Below are positions 7,374 through 15,963 of a stretch of DNA of 28,799 nucleotides, piece by piece. Under the pieces are notes generated by a model that made no database searches, was not told the origin of the DNA, and saw nothing but the letters and a program-made list of their open reading frames with translations. Each line of letters starts with the position of its first letter. Position 1 is the stretch's first letter. The DNA comes from JBICHM01 sp043101835 (lineage in GTDB: Bacteria > Planctomycetota > Phycisphaerae > Phycisphaerales > UBA1924). Location of the stretch: contig JBICHM010000307.1 in NCBI GenBank assembly GCA_043101835.1, positions 1 to 28,799 of the forward strand. The letters run 5' to 3'. The position numbers and the translations under genes were made by a program.

Positions 7374-7433
7374 GTCTGCCTCGGACCACGCCCCGGGGCG
7401 CCTGCGAGCGCCACCAGGACCTCTCCCACACGG

Positions 7434-7463
7434 CGCCGGCCGGAGTCTGCGACTCGGCCGGCG
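7434..7463. terminator. Strong GC hairpin between convergent genes
   Basis: The arms at 7434-7447 and 7451-7463 pair over 13 bp with one bulged G around a 3-nt loop (TGC). It lies between the isochorismatase-YHS stop (7373) and the stop of the opposing ankyrin gene (7496). No T-run follows on either strand, so it may act as a weak bidirectional terminator or 3'-end stabiliser. Confidence 0.45.
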
Positions 7464-7495
7464 TCGGTGCGCGCCGTACGAACGGGGCGCCCCGC

Positions 7496-8230
7496 CTACT
7501 CGGGCAAGAGCGCGATGAAGGGATCGCCGGCGCTGTTTGAGGCGGCGATATCGCGGGGCGTCTCGCCGGTCTTCGTGACAGCGTGCGGGTCGGCGCCGCG
7601 ATCGAGCAGAAGCTGCACGACATCGACGCCCTTGTGCGGGTTGCCGGCCGCCTCGTGCAGCGCGGTTGCGCCGTACTTGTTCGTGGCGTGGATGTCAGCG
7701 CCGCGGTCGAGCAGGAGTGTGAGCAGGTCCGCCTGGCCCTGGTGGGCGGCGAGCATGAGTGCGGTGTGGCCGCCGGCGTTGGCGTGATTCGGATCGGCGC
7801 CGCGGTCGAGAAGCATGGTCGCGAGCGTGATGCGGTTGCTCACCGCGACGCAGTTCATGAGGGGCGTCCAGCCCTTGGTCGGCGCGTTCGGGTCGGCGCC
7901 GGCGTTCAGCAGCGCCGGGAGCGAGTTGACGGCGTTGTAGGAGGTCGCCAGGTGCAGCGCCGTGATGTTGGCGTGCTCGTAGGCGGCGTTCACATCGGCG
8001 CCGAATCGAATGGCGTCCTGCACGGCGCCGACATCGTCGCGCTCGATGAACTCGCGCGGGATCGCGGCGCCCTGCTCGATGACGACGCCGCTCACGGTCC
8101 CCGGCGCGCCGGAGGGCGCGGGGGCGCCGGCGTTCGGCTGCCCGGTGGCGGCGGAGGAGGAGGCCGGCTCGCCACAGCCGGCGAGCGGAGCGAGGGCGAG
8201 AATCGCGACGGTGAGTGTGCGGTGCTTCAT
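7496..8230 (-). CDS. Ankyrin-repeat lipoprotein
   Basis: 244-aa predicted lipoprotein. The ATG at 8230 begins a lipoprotein signal (MKHRTLTVAILALAPLAGC, acylated Cys19); an in-frame TTG at 8260 would only lengthen the n-region. A low-complexity Ala/Ser/Pro/Gly linker (about 20-50) is followed by four to five ankyrin repeats (about 65-235). These show the TALHLA, TPLM, TALMLAA and TALHEAA helices with GADxNA / GADPNHA / GADIHA / GADPHA turns. Ankyrin repeats are protein-interaction scaffolds; the partner is unknown. No RBS is obvious. It lies 123 bp after the hydrolase gene on the same strand and converges with the isochorismatase-YHS gene. Confidence 0.88.
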   Translation of the reverse strand: MKHRTLTVAILALAPLAGCGEPASSSAATGQPNAGAPAPSGAPGTVSGVVIEQGAAIPREFIERDDVGAVQDAIRFGADVNAAYEHANITALHLATSYNAVNSLPALLNAGADPNAPTKGWTPLMNCVAVSNRITLATMLLDRGADPNHANAGGHTALMLAAHQGQADLLTLLLDRGADIHATNKYGATALHEAAGNPHKGVDVVQLLLDRGADPHAVTKTGETPRDIAASNSAGDPFIALLPE

Positions 8231-8353
8231 GGCGCGGGTATCGGCAGTGAAGGGACGCAAATCAAGCAGCTGCGCCCGCTTCTCACCATTCCCGTGTTCC
8301 GGCGCCGCTGAAATGGGGGAAGGTGGCGCCGACGGACGCGAGACGCTGTTGGA

Positions 8354-9337
8354 TCACGGCCTCGGAGCGGCAGTGATCCAGGCCGCGACGAGCGCGGGGA
8401 TCGGATCCTGCATCGGCGGCCCATCGTTGGCGTAGTCCTCGATCCGGCCCGTCTTTGATCGTTGAAAGAGATGGTTCATGTCCGGCAGGATGCGTGCTTC
8501 GCTTTCGGCGCGCGCGCCGGACCGGAAGGCCGCGATTTCCGCAGCGGCGTCCACATGCCGATCGAGACGCCCCCAGATCGCAAGGACCGGCGCTGCGACC
8601 TGCGCGAGCGTGGCCCGGGCATCGGCGCGGAGGAGCTCACGCACTTCCCATTCGAGCGCATCGGCGATGGCGTACTCGATGTACTCGGCAACGCTTCCGA
8701 AGTCGGGGGCAAAGTCGGCGTCGCTGGCGCCGGCGACGCTCTCGGTCACAAGGGCGAGGACGGCCGCGCGACGCCGCACCGGGTCGTCGATCGTCGAGAT
8801 GGCCTCGAAGAGCGCTCTGGAGTGGGCGAGGTAGGACTCGCGATCAGCCTCTTCAAGCCCGGCGTCGTCCGCCATCTGGCGGCGCATCGCCATCATGCTC
8901 TGCATGCCGGGTCGGATCGCGCCGGCGAGCAGCACGACGCGTCCGATGCGTGGATCACAGGCCGCGAGTCGCAACGCGAACAGCGCGCCCTGCGAGTGCC
9001 CGACGACCGCAACCGGCAGATCAGGGAACCGCGCGCCGAGCCACGCCGACTGACGCGCGACATCCTTGCCGAGCGCCTCGCCGTCGATGGATAGATACTC
9101 GCCGCCGCTCCCGCCGACGCCGCGGTCGTCACAGCGAAGCGACGCCACGCCATATGCGGCGAGCCCGTGCGCAAGCTGCAGCAGCGGCTTCTGTCCGGCG
9201 ATGGTTTCGTCGCGGTCCTGCGGTCCTGAGCCAGGGAGGAGGAGCGCCGCCGCGGTCGGGCATCCGTGCGTCGCGAGCGCGCCGGCGAGTTCCACGTCGG
9301 CGCCGCTGGCGGGGATTGTGACCGGTGTCTCTTCCAT
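8354..9337 (-). CDS. Alpha/beta hydrolase (S33/dienelactone-hydrolase-like)
   Basis: 327-aa cytoplasmic protein with no signal peptide. Canonical alpha/beta-hydrolase features are present: an oxyanion region LLPGSGPQDRDETI (about 33-46), DDRGVGGSGG (70-79), the nucleophile elbow GHSQG (Ser115), a helical cap rich in Met and Glu (about 145-240), an acid residue in WGRLDRHV (Asp259) and the catalytic His289 in DMNHLF. The LLPGSGPxDRDE segment is typical of the bacterial peptidase-like or esterase subgroup that hydrolyses esters or short peptides; the actual substrate is unknown. The gene begins 44 bp after the interrupted MFS gene on the same strand and may have been co-transcribed with it. Confidence 0.88.
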   Translation of the reverse strand: MEETPVTIPASGADVELAGALATHGCPTAAALLLPGSGPQDRDETIAGQKPLLQLAHGLAAYGVASLRCDDRGVGGSGGEYLSIDGEALGKDVARQSAWLGARFPDLPVAVVGHSQGALFALRLAACDPRIGRVVLLAGAIRPGMQSMMAMRRQMADDAGLEEADRESYLAHSRALFEAISTIDDPVRRRAAVLALVTESVAGASDADFAPDFGSVAEYIEYAIADALEWEVRELLRADARATLAQVAAPVLAIWGRLDRHVDAAAEIAAFRSGARAESEARILPDMNHLFQRSKTGRIEDYANDGPPMQDPIPALVAAWITAAPRP

Positions 9338-9381
9338 TCAAATTCTCTGTCTGCCCGCGTTGCACTGCGATTCAACGCTGT

Positions 9382-10632
9382 CTACCGCATCCCCGACGCC
9401 ATCTGCGCCGCCTCAGGCATGCGGCGCAGGCGCCACATGCTGACGACGCCGAGGGCGGGGCCGAGAGCGAGGATTGCGAGGGCGCCCCCCCACCCCCAGC
9501 CGGCCGATCCCTCCAGCCAGGGCACGAGCCGGATGCTCACGAGCGTGAGCAGGAAACCGACGCAGGTCTGCATCGTGAGCGCCGTGCCGACATAGGCAGG
9601 ATCGGCGAGTTCGCTGACGGCGGCGCTGAACTGGGCGCTGTCGGCGATGACAAAGAACCCCCACACGATGCAGACGACCGCCAGCAGCGCCGGCTGTTCG
9701 TAGAGGAACCCGGCAATGAGCGCGCACGCGCCGGAGCCGACGAGGCTGGCGATGGCGATGCGTGTCCGGCCGAGGCGATCGGCGAGGAATCCGGCGAGCA
9801 CGCAGGAGATCGCGCCGACGCCGACAAGCGCGAACCCCGCGAGGCGGGCGGATCGTTCATCAAGATGGGCGGCGCGGAACGACTCGAGCAGCAGGATCGG
9901 CGCCCAGGTCCACATGGCGTAGAGCTCCCACATGTGGCCGAGGTAGCCGAGGTTTGCGCGCCGCTCGGGGGCGCTCGTGAAGACCTTGCCGGCCTGTCGC
10001 CAATCGAATCGGGCGGATTTCGGCAGCAACGGACCGGGGCGGACAAAGGCGACCGCGACCACGGCGCCGAGCGCCGCGAGCGCGGAGGCGCCGAGAATGA
10101 CGCTGCGCCACGGCGGGAGGCCGGCCTCACCTCCAAAGAAGGGCACGGCGTTGAGCAGGTGGGGCGTCGCTGAGCCGAGGGCGAGCGCGCCGACGAGCGC
10201 TCCGATGGCGAGCCCGCGCCCGCGCCGGAACCAGGTGGCCATGAGCTTCATGCCGGTCGGGTAGACGCCTGCGAGGGCGACGCCGGTGGCGAATCGCAGG
10301 GCGATGATGGCGACGACTGAGTCGCCGACGCCGACAAGGGCCGCGTTGACGCCGGCGCCAAGCAGGGCGCTGGCGCCGAAAAGCAGGTGGAGCGGCAGGC
10401 GGTCGGCGAGATTCAGGACGGCGCTGGCCAGCGCGCCGGCGCCGAAGCCGAGCTGCACGATCAACGTCAGCCACTACTGCGGGACGGGGGTGAGGCCGAG
10501 CTCGGCGGTCAGCTGCGGCACGACGGCGCTGGCGCTGAACCAGAGCGTCATGGCGAGGAACTCGGCGACCGAGAGGACGACGAGCAGGCGCCAGCGTCCG
10601 GCGGGGTCGAGATGCGGATCGGGAGCTGCCAT
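9382..10632 (-). pseudogene. MFS transporter interrupted by an in-frame TAG (codon 53)
   Basis: Major-facilitator permease in one frame from the ATG at 10632 to the stop at 9382, apart from a TAG codon at 10476-10474. Before the stop is a normal N-terminus and TM1 (RWRLLVVLSVAEFLAMTLWFSASAVVPQLTAELGLTPVPQ). Immediately after it the protein continues as TM2 (WLTLIVQLGFGAGALASAVLNLADRL) without loss of frame. The remainder shows about 12 TMs in all, with the TM4-5 GVYPTGMKLMATWFRRGRGLAIG and the central loop motif GFLADRLGRTRIA intact. Translation could restart only at non-ATG codons such as TTG at 10464, which would lose TM1. No other decay is visible, so this is a very recent nonsense mutation, a sequencing error, or possibly a recoded stop. 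Substrate unknown. A TATCCT hexamer lies 13 nt before the ATG. Confidence 0.8.
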
Positions 10633-10712
10633 GCGTCGGGTCGGCAGGATACGGGCCGGGCGGTGGCGAGGCGTGCGCGCGGTATCCTCTGGCGTCGATG
10701 GAGCGACCCCAG

Positions 10713-11834
10713 ATGCGCATTGAGACCGCGGCGGTGCACGCCGGACACGTGATCGACCCCGCCACGGGCGCCGTGGCTGCGCCGATCCATCTTTCGACGA
10801 CCTTCGCGCGCGACGCCGCCGGCGACTACTCGCGCGGGTTCAGCTATGCGCGCGAGAACAATCCAAACCGCGTCGAAGTCGAGCGATCGCTGGCGGCGCT
10901 CGAGGGCGGGGCGTGCGCGGTGGCGTTTGCGAGCGGGCTCGCGGCGGCGGACGCGGTGTTCCGCTCGCTGCGCCCGGGCGACCACGTGGTGGCGCCGCGG
11001 GAGATCTACCACGGCGTGCGCACTCAACTGGAGACGCTCCACCGGTCGTGGGGTCTCGCTGTGTCGTACGCGCCGATGCACGAGCCGGCTCGGGTGCGCG
11101 AGGCGTGCACCGATCACACGTGCCTCGTCTGGGTGGAGACCCCGGCGAACCCGATGCTACAGGTGTCGGACATCGCAGCGCTCGCGGCGATTGCCCATGA
11201 CGCCGGTGCGCTGCTGGCCTGCGACAACACCTTCGCGACGCCGATTCTGCAGCGCCCGATCGAGCACGGCGCCGACCTGGTCATGCACGCGACGACGAAG
11301 TGGATCGGCGGGCACAGCGATCTGACCGGGGGCGTCGTCGTGTGCAGGTCGGACGACGAGACCGCCGAGCGTCTGCGGAGGGCGCAGCGGATCGGCGGGA
11401 GCGCGCCCGGGCCCTTCGACTGCTGGCTCGCGGCGCGTGGCGCGAGGTCGCTGGCGTGCCGCGTGCGCGCATCGACGGCGTCGGCGGCGCAGATCGCGGC
11501 GCACTTTGACGGCCACGAGAAGATCGAGCGCGTGCTCTATCCGGGACTCTCGGGCAGCGCCGGGCACGAGATTGCGCGCCGACAGATGGACGGCTTCGGC
11601 GGGATCGTGTCGCTGTGCGTACGGGCCGAACGTGACGCGGCCATGGCGGTCGCGCGTCGCACGAAGATCTTCACCAACGCCACGAGCCTCGGGGGCGTGG
11701 AGAGTCTCATTGAGCATCGCGAGTCGATCGAGGGATCGGCGACGACGACGCCTGCGAATCTGCTGCGTCTCTCGATCGGGCTGGAGCATGCCGACGATCT
11801 GATCGCTGATCTCGAGCAGGCGCTCGAGGGCTGA
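10713..11834 (+). CDS. PLP-dependent trans-sulfuration enzyme (cystathionine gamma-synthase/beta- or gamma-lyase family)
   Basis: 373-aa cytoplasmic Cys/Met-metabolism enzyme. The ATG at 10713 gives the family-typical start MRIETAAVHAGHVIDPATGAVAAPIHLSTTF and has GGAG at 10700-10703 (9 nt); an ATG at 10698 would add MERPQ. Recognisable elements are SYARENNPNRVEVERSLAALEGG (phosphate-binding region), FASGLAA, WVETPANPMLQVSDI, CDNTFATPILQRPIEHGADLVMHATTKWIGGHSD with the PLP-binding Lys196, and SLGGVESLIEHR near the C-terminus, where the Ser-Leu-Gly and Arg contact the substrate carboxylate. Motifs alone do not separate the synthase from the lyases. A TATCCT hexamer at 10683-10688 is the likely -10. 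The divergent neighbour is the interrupted MFS gene. Confidence 0.9.
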   Translation: MRIETAAVHAGHVIDPATGAVAAPIHLSTTFARDAAGDYSRGFSYARENNPNRVEVERSLAALEGGACAVAFASGLAAADAVFRSLRPGDHVVAPREIYHGVRTQLETLHRSWGLAVSYAPMHEPARVREACTDHTCLVWVETPANPMLQVSDIAALAAIAHDAGALLACDNTFATPILQRPIEHGADLVMHATTKWIGGHSDLTGGVVVCRSDDETAERLRRAQRIGGSAPGPFDCWLAARGARSLACRVRASTASAAQIAAHFDGHEKIERVLYPGLSGSAGHEIARRQMDGFGGIVSLCVRAERDAAMAVARRTKIFTNATSLGGVESLIEHRESIEGSATTTPANLLRLSIGLEHADDLIADLEQALEG

Positions 11835-11848
11835 CGGCTCGATTCTGG

Positions 11849-11877
11849 TTGCGGGTGTCGGACCCCGCCGATACTGT
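11849..11877 (+). promoter_or_regulatory. Putative parA-vanZ promoter
   Basis: TTGCGG (11849-11854), a 17-bp spacer and TACTGT (11872-11877) predict a start near 11884, about 30 nt before the ATG at 11915. This argues against the upstream in-frame TTG at 11849 being the start codon. Confidence 0.45.
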
Positions 11878-11914
11878 CCGGCGCGTCCCCCTCTTTCAGG
11901 CGGTGAGAGCCCCG

Positions 11915-12835
11915 ATGACCGATGAACGCCCGACCGATTCGACGCCCGCCGAGACCAGCGACGCCGCGATGCGCCGCGTGGTCGCCCTGATGAACCAGAA
12001 GGGCGGCGTGGGCAAGACGACGACGACGGTGAACCTCGCCGCGGGCTTTGCGCAGGCGGGGAAGCGCACGCTGCTCATCGATCTCGATCCGCAGGCGCAC
12101 GCGACGCTGCACCTGGGCGTCGATCCGCGCGAGGCGGAGCGGACGGTCTACGACGCGCTGCACGACCCGGCGACCGCGCCGGAGGCGGTGCAGACCGTGC
12201 GCGAGAATCTTGACCTGCTGCCGGCGGAGGTGGACCTCGCGGCGGCGGAGACGGAACTCGCCGAGGGCGCGCGTCGGCACCGGCGTCTTGACGACGCGCT
12301 CGCGGCGCTGCCGGCCTACGACGTGGTGCTCATCGACTGCCCGCCCTCGCTCGGCCTGCTCACGCTCAATGCCCTCGCCGCGAGCGATGAGGTGCTCGTG
12401 CCGATGCAGGCGCAGTTCCTCGCGCTGCAGGGCGTCGGCAAGCTGCTCGAGACGGTGTCGATGGTGGGCTCGTCGCTGAACCCGCGTCTTCGCGTGCTGG
12501 GCGTGACGCTGTGCATGCACGATGACAACACGCGTCTCGGCCGCGAGGTGATCGCGGATCTTGAGTCGTTCTTCGCCGATGCGCGGGATCGCGCGACGCC
12601 GTGGAGCGGCGCGACGGTCTTTCGCCCCGCCGTGCGCCGCCACATCAAACTCGCGGAAGCGGCGTCGTTCGGGCAGACGATCTTTGAGTACGCGCCGGGG
12701 CTCGCCGGCGCGGAGGATTACGAGGCGCTGACGCGCGCGATCCTCGACCGCTGGGACGCCGAAGCGCCTGCCGCCGACGCCGCGCCGGAGATCGTCGTTC
12801 GCCCGACGGACGGCGAGCGCGTGCAGCGGGCATGA
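11915..12835 (+). CDS. ParA-family ATPase (orphan)
   Basis: 306-aa deviant Walker-type P-loop ATPase of the ParA/Soj group. The motif KGGVGKTTTTVNLA (about 29-42) contains the signature Lys (Lys29) and the P-loop Lys34; LLIDLDPQAHATLHLGV is Walker A' and VVLIDCPPSLGLLTLNAL is Walker B. Further ParA features are VPMQAQFLALQGVGKLLETV and GVTLCMHDDNTRLGREVI. The N-terminal 20 residues (TDERPTDSTPAETSD) are disordered with no ParB-like HTH, which is the chromosomal or orphan type. No parB or parS-like cluster is in the window, so the role could be segregation of the chromosome or of other cargo. Start 11915 is preferred over a TTG at 11849. It overlaps the VanZ gene by 4 bp (ATGA). Confidence 0.9.
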   Translation: MTDERPTDSTPAETSDAAMRRVVALMNQKGGVGKTTTTVNLAAGFAQAGKRTLLIDLDPQAHATLHLGVDPREAERTVYDALHDPATAPEAVQTVRENLDLLPAEVDLAAAETELAEGARRHRRLDDALAALPAYDVVLIDCPPSLGLLTLNALAASDEVLVPMQAQFLALQGVGKLLETVSMVGSSLNPRLRVLGVTLCMHDDNTRLGREVIADLESFFADARDRATPWSGATVFRPAVRRHIKLAEAASFGQTIFEYAPGLAGAEDYEALTRAILDRWDAEAPAADAAPEIVVRPTDGERVQRA

Positions 12836-13233
12836 GCGGCCCGGGTCGTGTGCCCGCGTGGGCCCCGCGCCTGGCGTTCGGCGCATATGTACTGGTCCTG
12901 CTAACGGCGACACACTGGCCGACGGTGGATCTCGGCCCGGCGCCGCCCAACACGGACAAGGTGCTGCACATCGGCGCCTACGCGGTCTGGGGCGCCCTGG
13001 CCCTCGCGAGCGGTCTGTTCGGACGGTGGTCGGCACCATCGACGCTTGTGCGCGTTGGGCTTGCCGGCACGGTGTTCGCGGCGATCGACGAGGCGACGCA
13101 GTCGCTGCCAGGCGTGAACCGGCATGCAAGCCTGTCGGACTGGATTGCTGACATTCTCGGACTCGCGCTCGCGCTTGCGGCGGCGTGGGTTGTGTCGCAC
13201 TGGCTGGCGCGACGGCGCGGCGCGGGGTCCTGA
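12832..13233 (+). CDS. VanZ-like integral membrane protein
   Basis: 133-aa membrane protein with four predicted helices: about 10-28 (LAFGAYVLVLLTATHW), 42-63 (KVLHIGAYAVWGALALASGLF), 71-88 and 103-125. It shows the VanZ signature residues TDKVLHIGAYAVWGAL and DEATQSLPGVNRHASLSDWIADILG, in which the DExxQ...R..sxxDxxxDxxG pattern is conserved. VanZ itself gives low-level teicoplanin resistance in enterococci, but most homologues are uncharacterised. The ATG overlaps the parA stop (ATGA), so translation is probably coupled. Confidence 0.88.
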   Translation: MSGPGRVPAWAPRLAFGAYVLVLLTATHWPTVDLGPAPPNTDKVLHIGAYAVWGALALASGLFGRWSAPSTLVRVGLAGTVFAAIDEATQSLPGVNRHASLSDWIADILGLALALAAAWVVSHWLARRRGAGS

Positions 13234-13430
13234 GCAATCGCGAGCTTTTTGTTGACCCCCTGATTCGGCCGTGGTACCTCTATGAGCAGCACAGGGAGAT
13301 CGGCCCGCCGCACACGGGCCGCCGGTTTGTAGTTCTTGACGTTCAAGGCTGCGCGATGCCCCGGTGGCACAACGTGCGCGCTGGCTGGAATCCTGCGATC
13401 GTCGCACAGCGATCTACAGGAGAGAGTCAG

Positions 13431-14054
13431 ATGAAGATTGGAATCTGCGGGCTGCTGGCGTGTGCCGGTGCGCTCGCGCTGGGGCCACCGGCGGCGAGTG
13501 CCGACGTGCTGGTCAACAGCAACTGGAACCTCTTTTCCGCAAACTACAGCGTGTATGCGCAGGCAGCGGGTGGTCAGGCCCTTGCCCAGCAGTTCACGCT
13601 GGCAGGCAACTTCAGCCTCGATTCGATGTCGTTCTACGGCGCGAGCGAAGCCTCGCGTCTCTACATCGTGGATGAGTTGTCTCCCACCGCCGTTCGCGGC
13701 GACGTGCTCTGGTCCATCGACTTCAGCAGCACGACCCTCGGGTGGCAATCGTTCGCGATGGACGGACTGACACTCAGCGCGGGTGACTACTATCTCGTGA
13801 TGGAGACCGACCTTGGCATCGTCAAGGCCGGGACCTGGGCGCAGGCGACCAACGGCGGTCGTGTTGGCTTGGGCGACATCCGCACAACGACCTATGAGGC
13901 CGGTCAGTTCGCCGCCTCCAATGAGTTCACGCCCCTCCAGGGACGGAGCCTGACACTCCGCATCTCCGGCGAGGAATTGGAGATCCCGGCGCCCGGCGCC
14001 CTGACGGTCGCCGGCTTCTGCGGCCTTGCCGCCGTGCGTCGGCGTCGACGCTGA
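13431..14054 (+). CDS. Exported protein with PEP-CTERM-like sorting signal
   Basis: 207-aa exported protein of unknown function. The ATG at 13431 has RBS AGGAGAG and begins a signal peptide (MKIGICGLLACAGALALGPPAASA). The mature part (about 25-180) is beta-rich, with alternating polar/hydrophobic segments (NSNWNLFSANYSVYAQAAGGQALAQQFTLAGNFSLDSMSFYG) resembling a jelly-roll, and no catalytic motif is evident. The C-terminus IPAPGALTVAGFCGLAAVRRRRR is a proline/glycine motif, a hydrophobic helix and a basic tail. This is the planctomycete variant of PEP-CTERM, implying sorting by an exosortase encoded elsewhere. The gene is monocistronic. In the 197-bp upstream gap I see only a weak TTGACC-N17-TACCTC (13252-13280). 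Confidence 0.83.
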   Translation: MKIGICGLLACAGALALGPPAASADVLVNSNWNLFSANYSVYAQAAGGQALAQQFTLAGNFSLDSMSFYGASEASRLYIVDELSPTAVRGDVLWSIDFSSTTLGWQSFAMDGLTLSAGDYYLVMETDLGIVKAGTWAQATNGGRVGLGDIRTTTYEAGQFAASNEFTPLQGRSLTLRISGEELEIPAPGALTVAGFCGLAAVRRRRR

Positions 14055-14115
14055 TCAGTAAGACGCCGCCCGTCGAACTCCTCTTTCACGGGTCGGCACA
14101 CAACTGCGCTTGATC

Positions 14116-14145
14116 CGGCCCCGGCGTCACCGCCGGGGCCGTTTT
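14116..14145 (+). terminator. Rho-independent terminator of the PEP-CTERM-like gene
   Basis: CGGCCCCGGCG (14116-14126), loop TCAC and CGCCGGGGCCG (14131-14141) form a perfect 11-bp stem followed by TTTT, 61 bp after the stop codon. It also insulates murJ downstream. Confidence 0.92.
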
Positions 14146-14184
14146 CGTTTGGGGTGTGCACGCGGGAGCGCGCGCGGGCCGATG

Positions 14185-14190
14185 TATGCT
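14185..14190 (+). promoter_or_regulatory. -10-like element for leaderless murJ
   Basis: TATGCT ends 6 nt before the ATG at 14197, so transcription would start at or next to the start codon. No Shine-Dalgarno is present. No clear -35 is seen. Confidence 0.45.
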
Positions 14191-14196
14191 CGACCG

Positions 14197-15849
14197 ATGG
14201 CTCCAGCGCACGCCGACGCACCCGACGCGGACGCCGGGCGCGCCGGTCCGGGCGAGACGCAACCCGGCGGCGCGGGCGGGTCGTTCGTCCGCGCGGCGCG
14301 GACCGTCGCCGGCCTGACGGTCGTCAGCCGCGTTGCGGGGCTCGCTCGGGACGCGATCTGCGCCCGGATCTTCGGCGCCGGGGCCGTCTGGTCGGCCTTC
14401 GCGCTGGCGTTCATGCTGCCCAACCTGTTCCGACGCCTCTTTGGTGAGGGCGCACTCTCCGCGGCGCTCGTGCCCGAATACGCGCGCCTGGTGCGGGACG
14501 ACCCGGCGCTCGCCCGCCGATTCGCGACGGCGGCGATGGGGGCGACCGTCGTTGTGCTCGCCATCGTCGCGCTCGTCGGTGAGGTGATCCTCTTCGCGTT
14601 GCTGCGCTATACGGCGCTGGGCGAGAGCGGCGGGCTTGCGCTGCGCCTCGCGATGGTCATGCTCCCGTACCTCGTGCTGATCTGCGCCGCGGCGGCGGGC
14701 GGCGGCATGCTGCAGACGCATGACCGATTCGGCCCGGCGGCGGCCTCGCCGATCATCCTGAACCTGTGCATCATCGGTGTCGCCACCATCTGGGCGTGGC
14801 GCCTCGATCGCTCGCTCGAGGCGACGGCGTTCGCGATCGCCGGCGCGGTGCTCGGCGCCGGGATGCTGCAGCTGGCGTGGACCCTGATCGCGCTGCGCCC
14901 GCATGTCCGCTGGTCGCGCACGCTGGAGGGGGCCGACGCGCCGCTCGGGCGCATGGCGCGCCGCATGGGCCCGGTGATCCTCGGCCTCGGCGCGCTGCAG
15001 CTGAACACGCTGCTGGACGGGCTCATCGCCGGCTGGCCGGTGCTGGTCGGGCCGACGATCACGCTGCCGGGGGCGGGCACGGTGGCGTACCCGCTCGACG
15101 AGTCCTCGAACGCCGTGCTCTTCTTCGCGCAACGCCTCTACCAGTTCCCGCTGGGGGTCTTCGGCATTGCGCTGGCCACCGCGGTCTTCCCCGCATTGTC
15201 GCGGGAGAGCGACAGCCTTGAGCGGTTCGGCGCCACACTCCGGCGCGGGGTGCGCCTGACGCTCTTCATCGGTCTCCCCGCGGCGGCGGGGCTCATCGCC
15301 GTGCGGGCCGATCTGGCCACCGCGATTCTCGAGGGCGGAGCCTTCGGCGAGGGCGATTCCTCGCGCGTGGCGCGCGTGCTGCTCGGCTACGCCCCGGCGA
15401 TCTGGGCCTACGCGCTCACCCACACACTCACGCGCGCCTTCTATGCGCTGCACGACACGCGCACGCCGATGCGGATCGCGCTCGCGACCGTCTGCGCGAA
15501 CGTGCTCCTCAATCTCGCTTTGATCTGGCCGCTGGCGGAAGCGGGGCTGGCCTGGTCGACCTCAATCTGCGCGACCGGGCAGGCGATTGCGCTCGCGCTG
15601 CTGCTCTCACGCCGGATGGGCGCGCCAGTCTTCGACGCGTCGACGCGCGCGGGCGTGGGCCGATGCCTCGTCGCCACGGCGGTGATGTCGGCCGTGCTCC
15701 TCCCGGCCTCGCTGGGGATGCTCTCGACGGCCGGCTGGAGCGCGAGCGTCGCGGCTCTGGCGGCGACGGTGGTGGTCGGCGCGGGCGTCTATCTGGGCGT
15801 CTGCGCGCTGCTGAAGGCGCCGGAACTCCGTTGGGCGACGGAGCGATAG
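14197..15849 (+). CDS. murJ: Lipid II flippase MurJ (MviN family)
   Basis: 550-aa polytopic inner-membrane protein of the MOP superfamily that moves lipid II across the cytoplasmic membrane for peptidoglycan synthesis. The MurJ N-terminal signature is clear: VAGLTVVSRVAGLARDAICARIFGAGAVWSAFALAFMLPNLFRRLFGEGALSAALVPEY, with the conserved Arg residues of TM1 and the RRLFGEGA loop. Further family stretches are MLPYLVLICAAAAGGGMLQTHDRF, LFFAQRLYQFPLGVFGIALATAVFPALSR, FYALHDTRTPMRIA and a TM13-14 end. Length and about 14 helices fit. The first 40 residues are a polar, Ala/Gly/Asp-rich extension. ATG 14197 is preferred, since TATGCT lies 6 nt upstream; earlier in-frame ATGs at 14110 and 14182 lie upstream of or over this promoter. 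Confidence 0.94.
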   Translation: MAPAHADAPDADAGRAGPGETQPGGAGGSFVRAARTVAGLTVVSRVAGLARDAICARIFGAGAVWSAFALAFMLPNLFRRLFGEGALSAALVPEYARLVRDDPALARRFATAAMGATVVVLAIVALVGEVILFALLRYTALGESGGLALRLAMVMLPYLVLICAAAAGGGMLQTHDRFGPAAASPIILNLCIIGVATIWAWRLDRSLEATAFAIAGAVLGAGMLQLAWTLIALRPHVRWSRTLEGADAPLGRMARRMGPVILGLGALQLNTLLDGLIAGWPVLVGPTITLPGAGTVAYPLDESSNAVLFFAQRLYQFPLGVFGIALATAVFPALSRESDSLERFGATLRRGVRLTLFIGLPAAAGLIAVRADLATAILEGGAFGEGDSSRVARVLLGYAPAIWAYALTHTLTRAFYALHDTRTPMRIALATVCANVLLNLALIWPLAEAGLAWSTSICATGQAIALALLLSRRMGAPVFDASTRAGVGRCLVATAVMSAVLLPASLGMLSTAGWSASVAALAATVVVGAGVYLGVCALLKAPELRWATER

Positions 15850-15963
15850 CGGGACCGGGTGAAAGCGTCCGTCCCGGGTAAACTTCGGCGCAGGGCGGTC
15901 CGATAGAACGGGCACACGCCCGCCCACCGTCCGCCCGCACCCGATCGACCCGAGGACAGACCC

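Noticed and set aside
7484..7493. GGGGCGCCCC palindrome near the convergent gene ends
   Set aside because: Short GC palindromes are expected in such DNA; the larger hairpin at 7434-7463 explains the region better.
11537..13237. 566-codon minus-strand frame opposite the PLP enzyme, parA and vanZ
   Set aside because: Arg-rich low-complexity translation; the three plus-strand genes carry conserved motifs.
14086..15453. 455-codon minus-strand frame opposite murJ
   Set aside because: Composition dominated by Arg, Glu, Gln and His typical of antisense in GC-rich DNA; murJ is conserved on the other strand.
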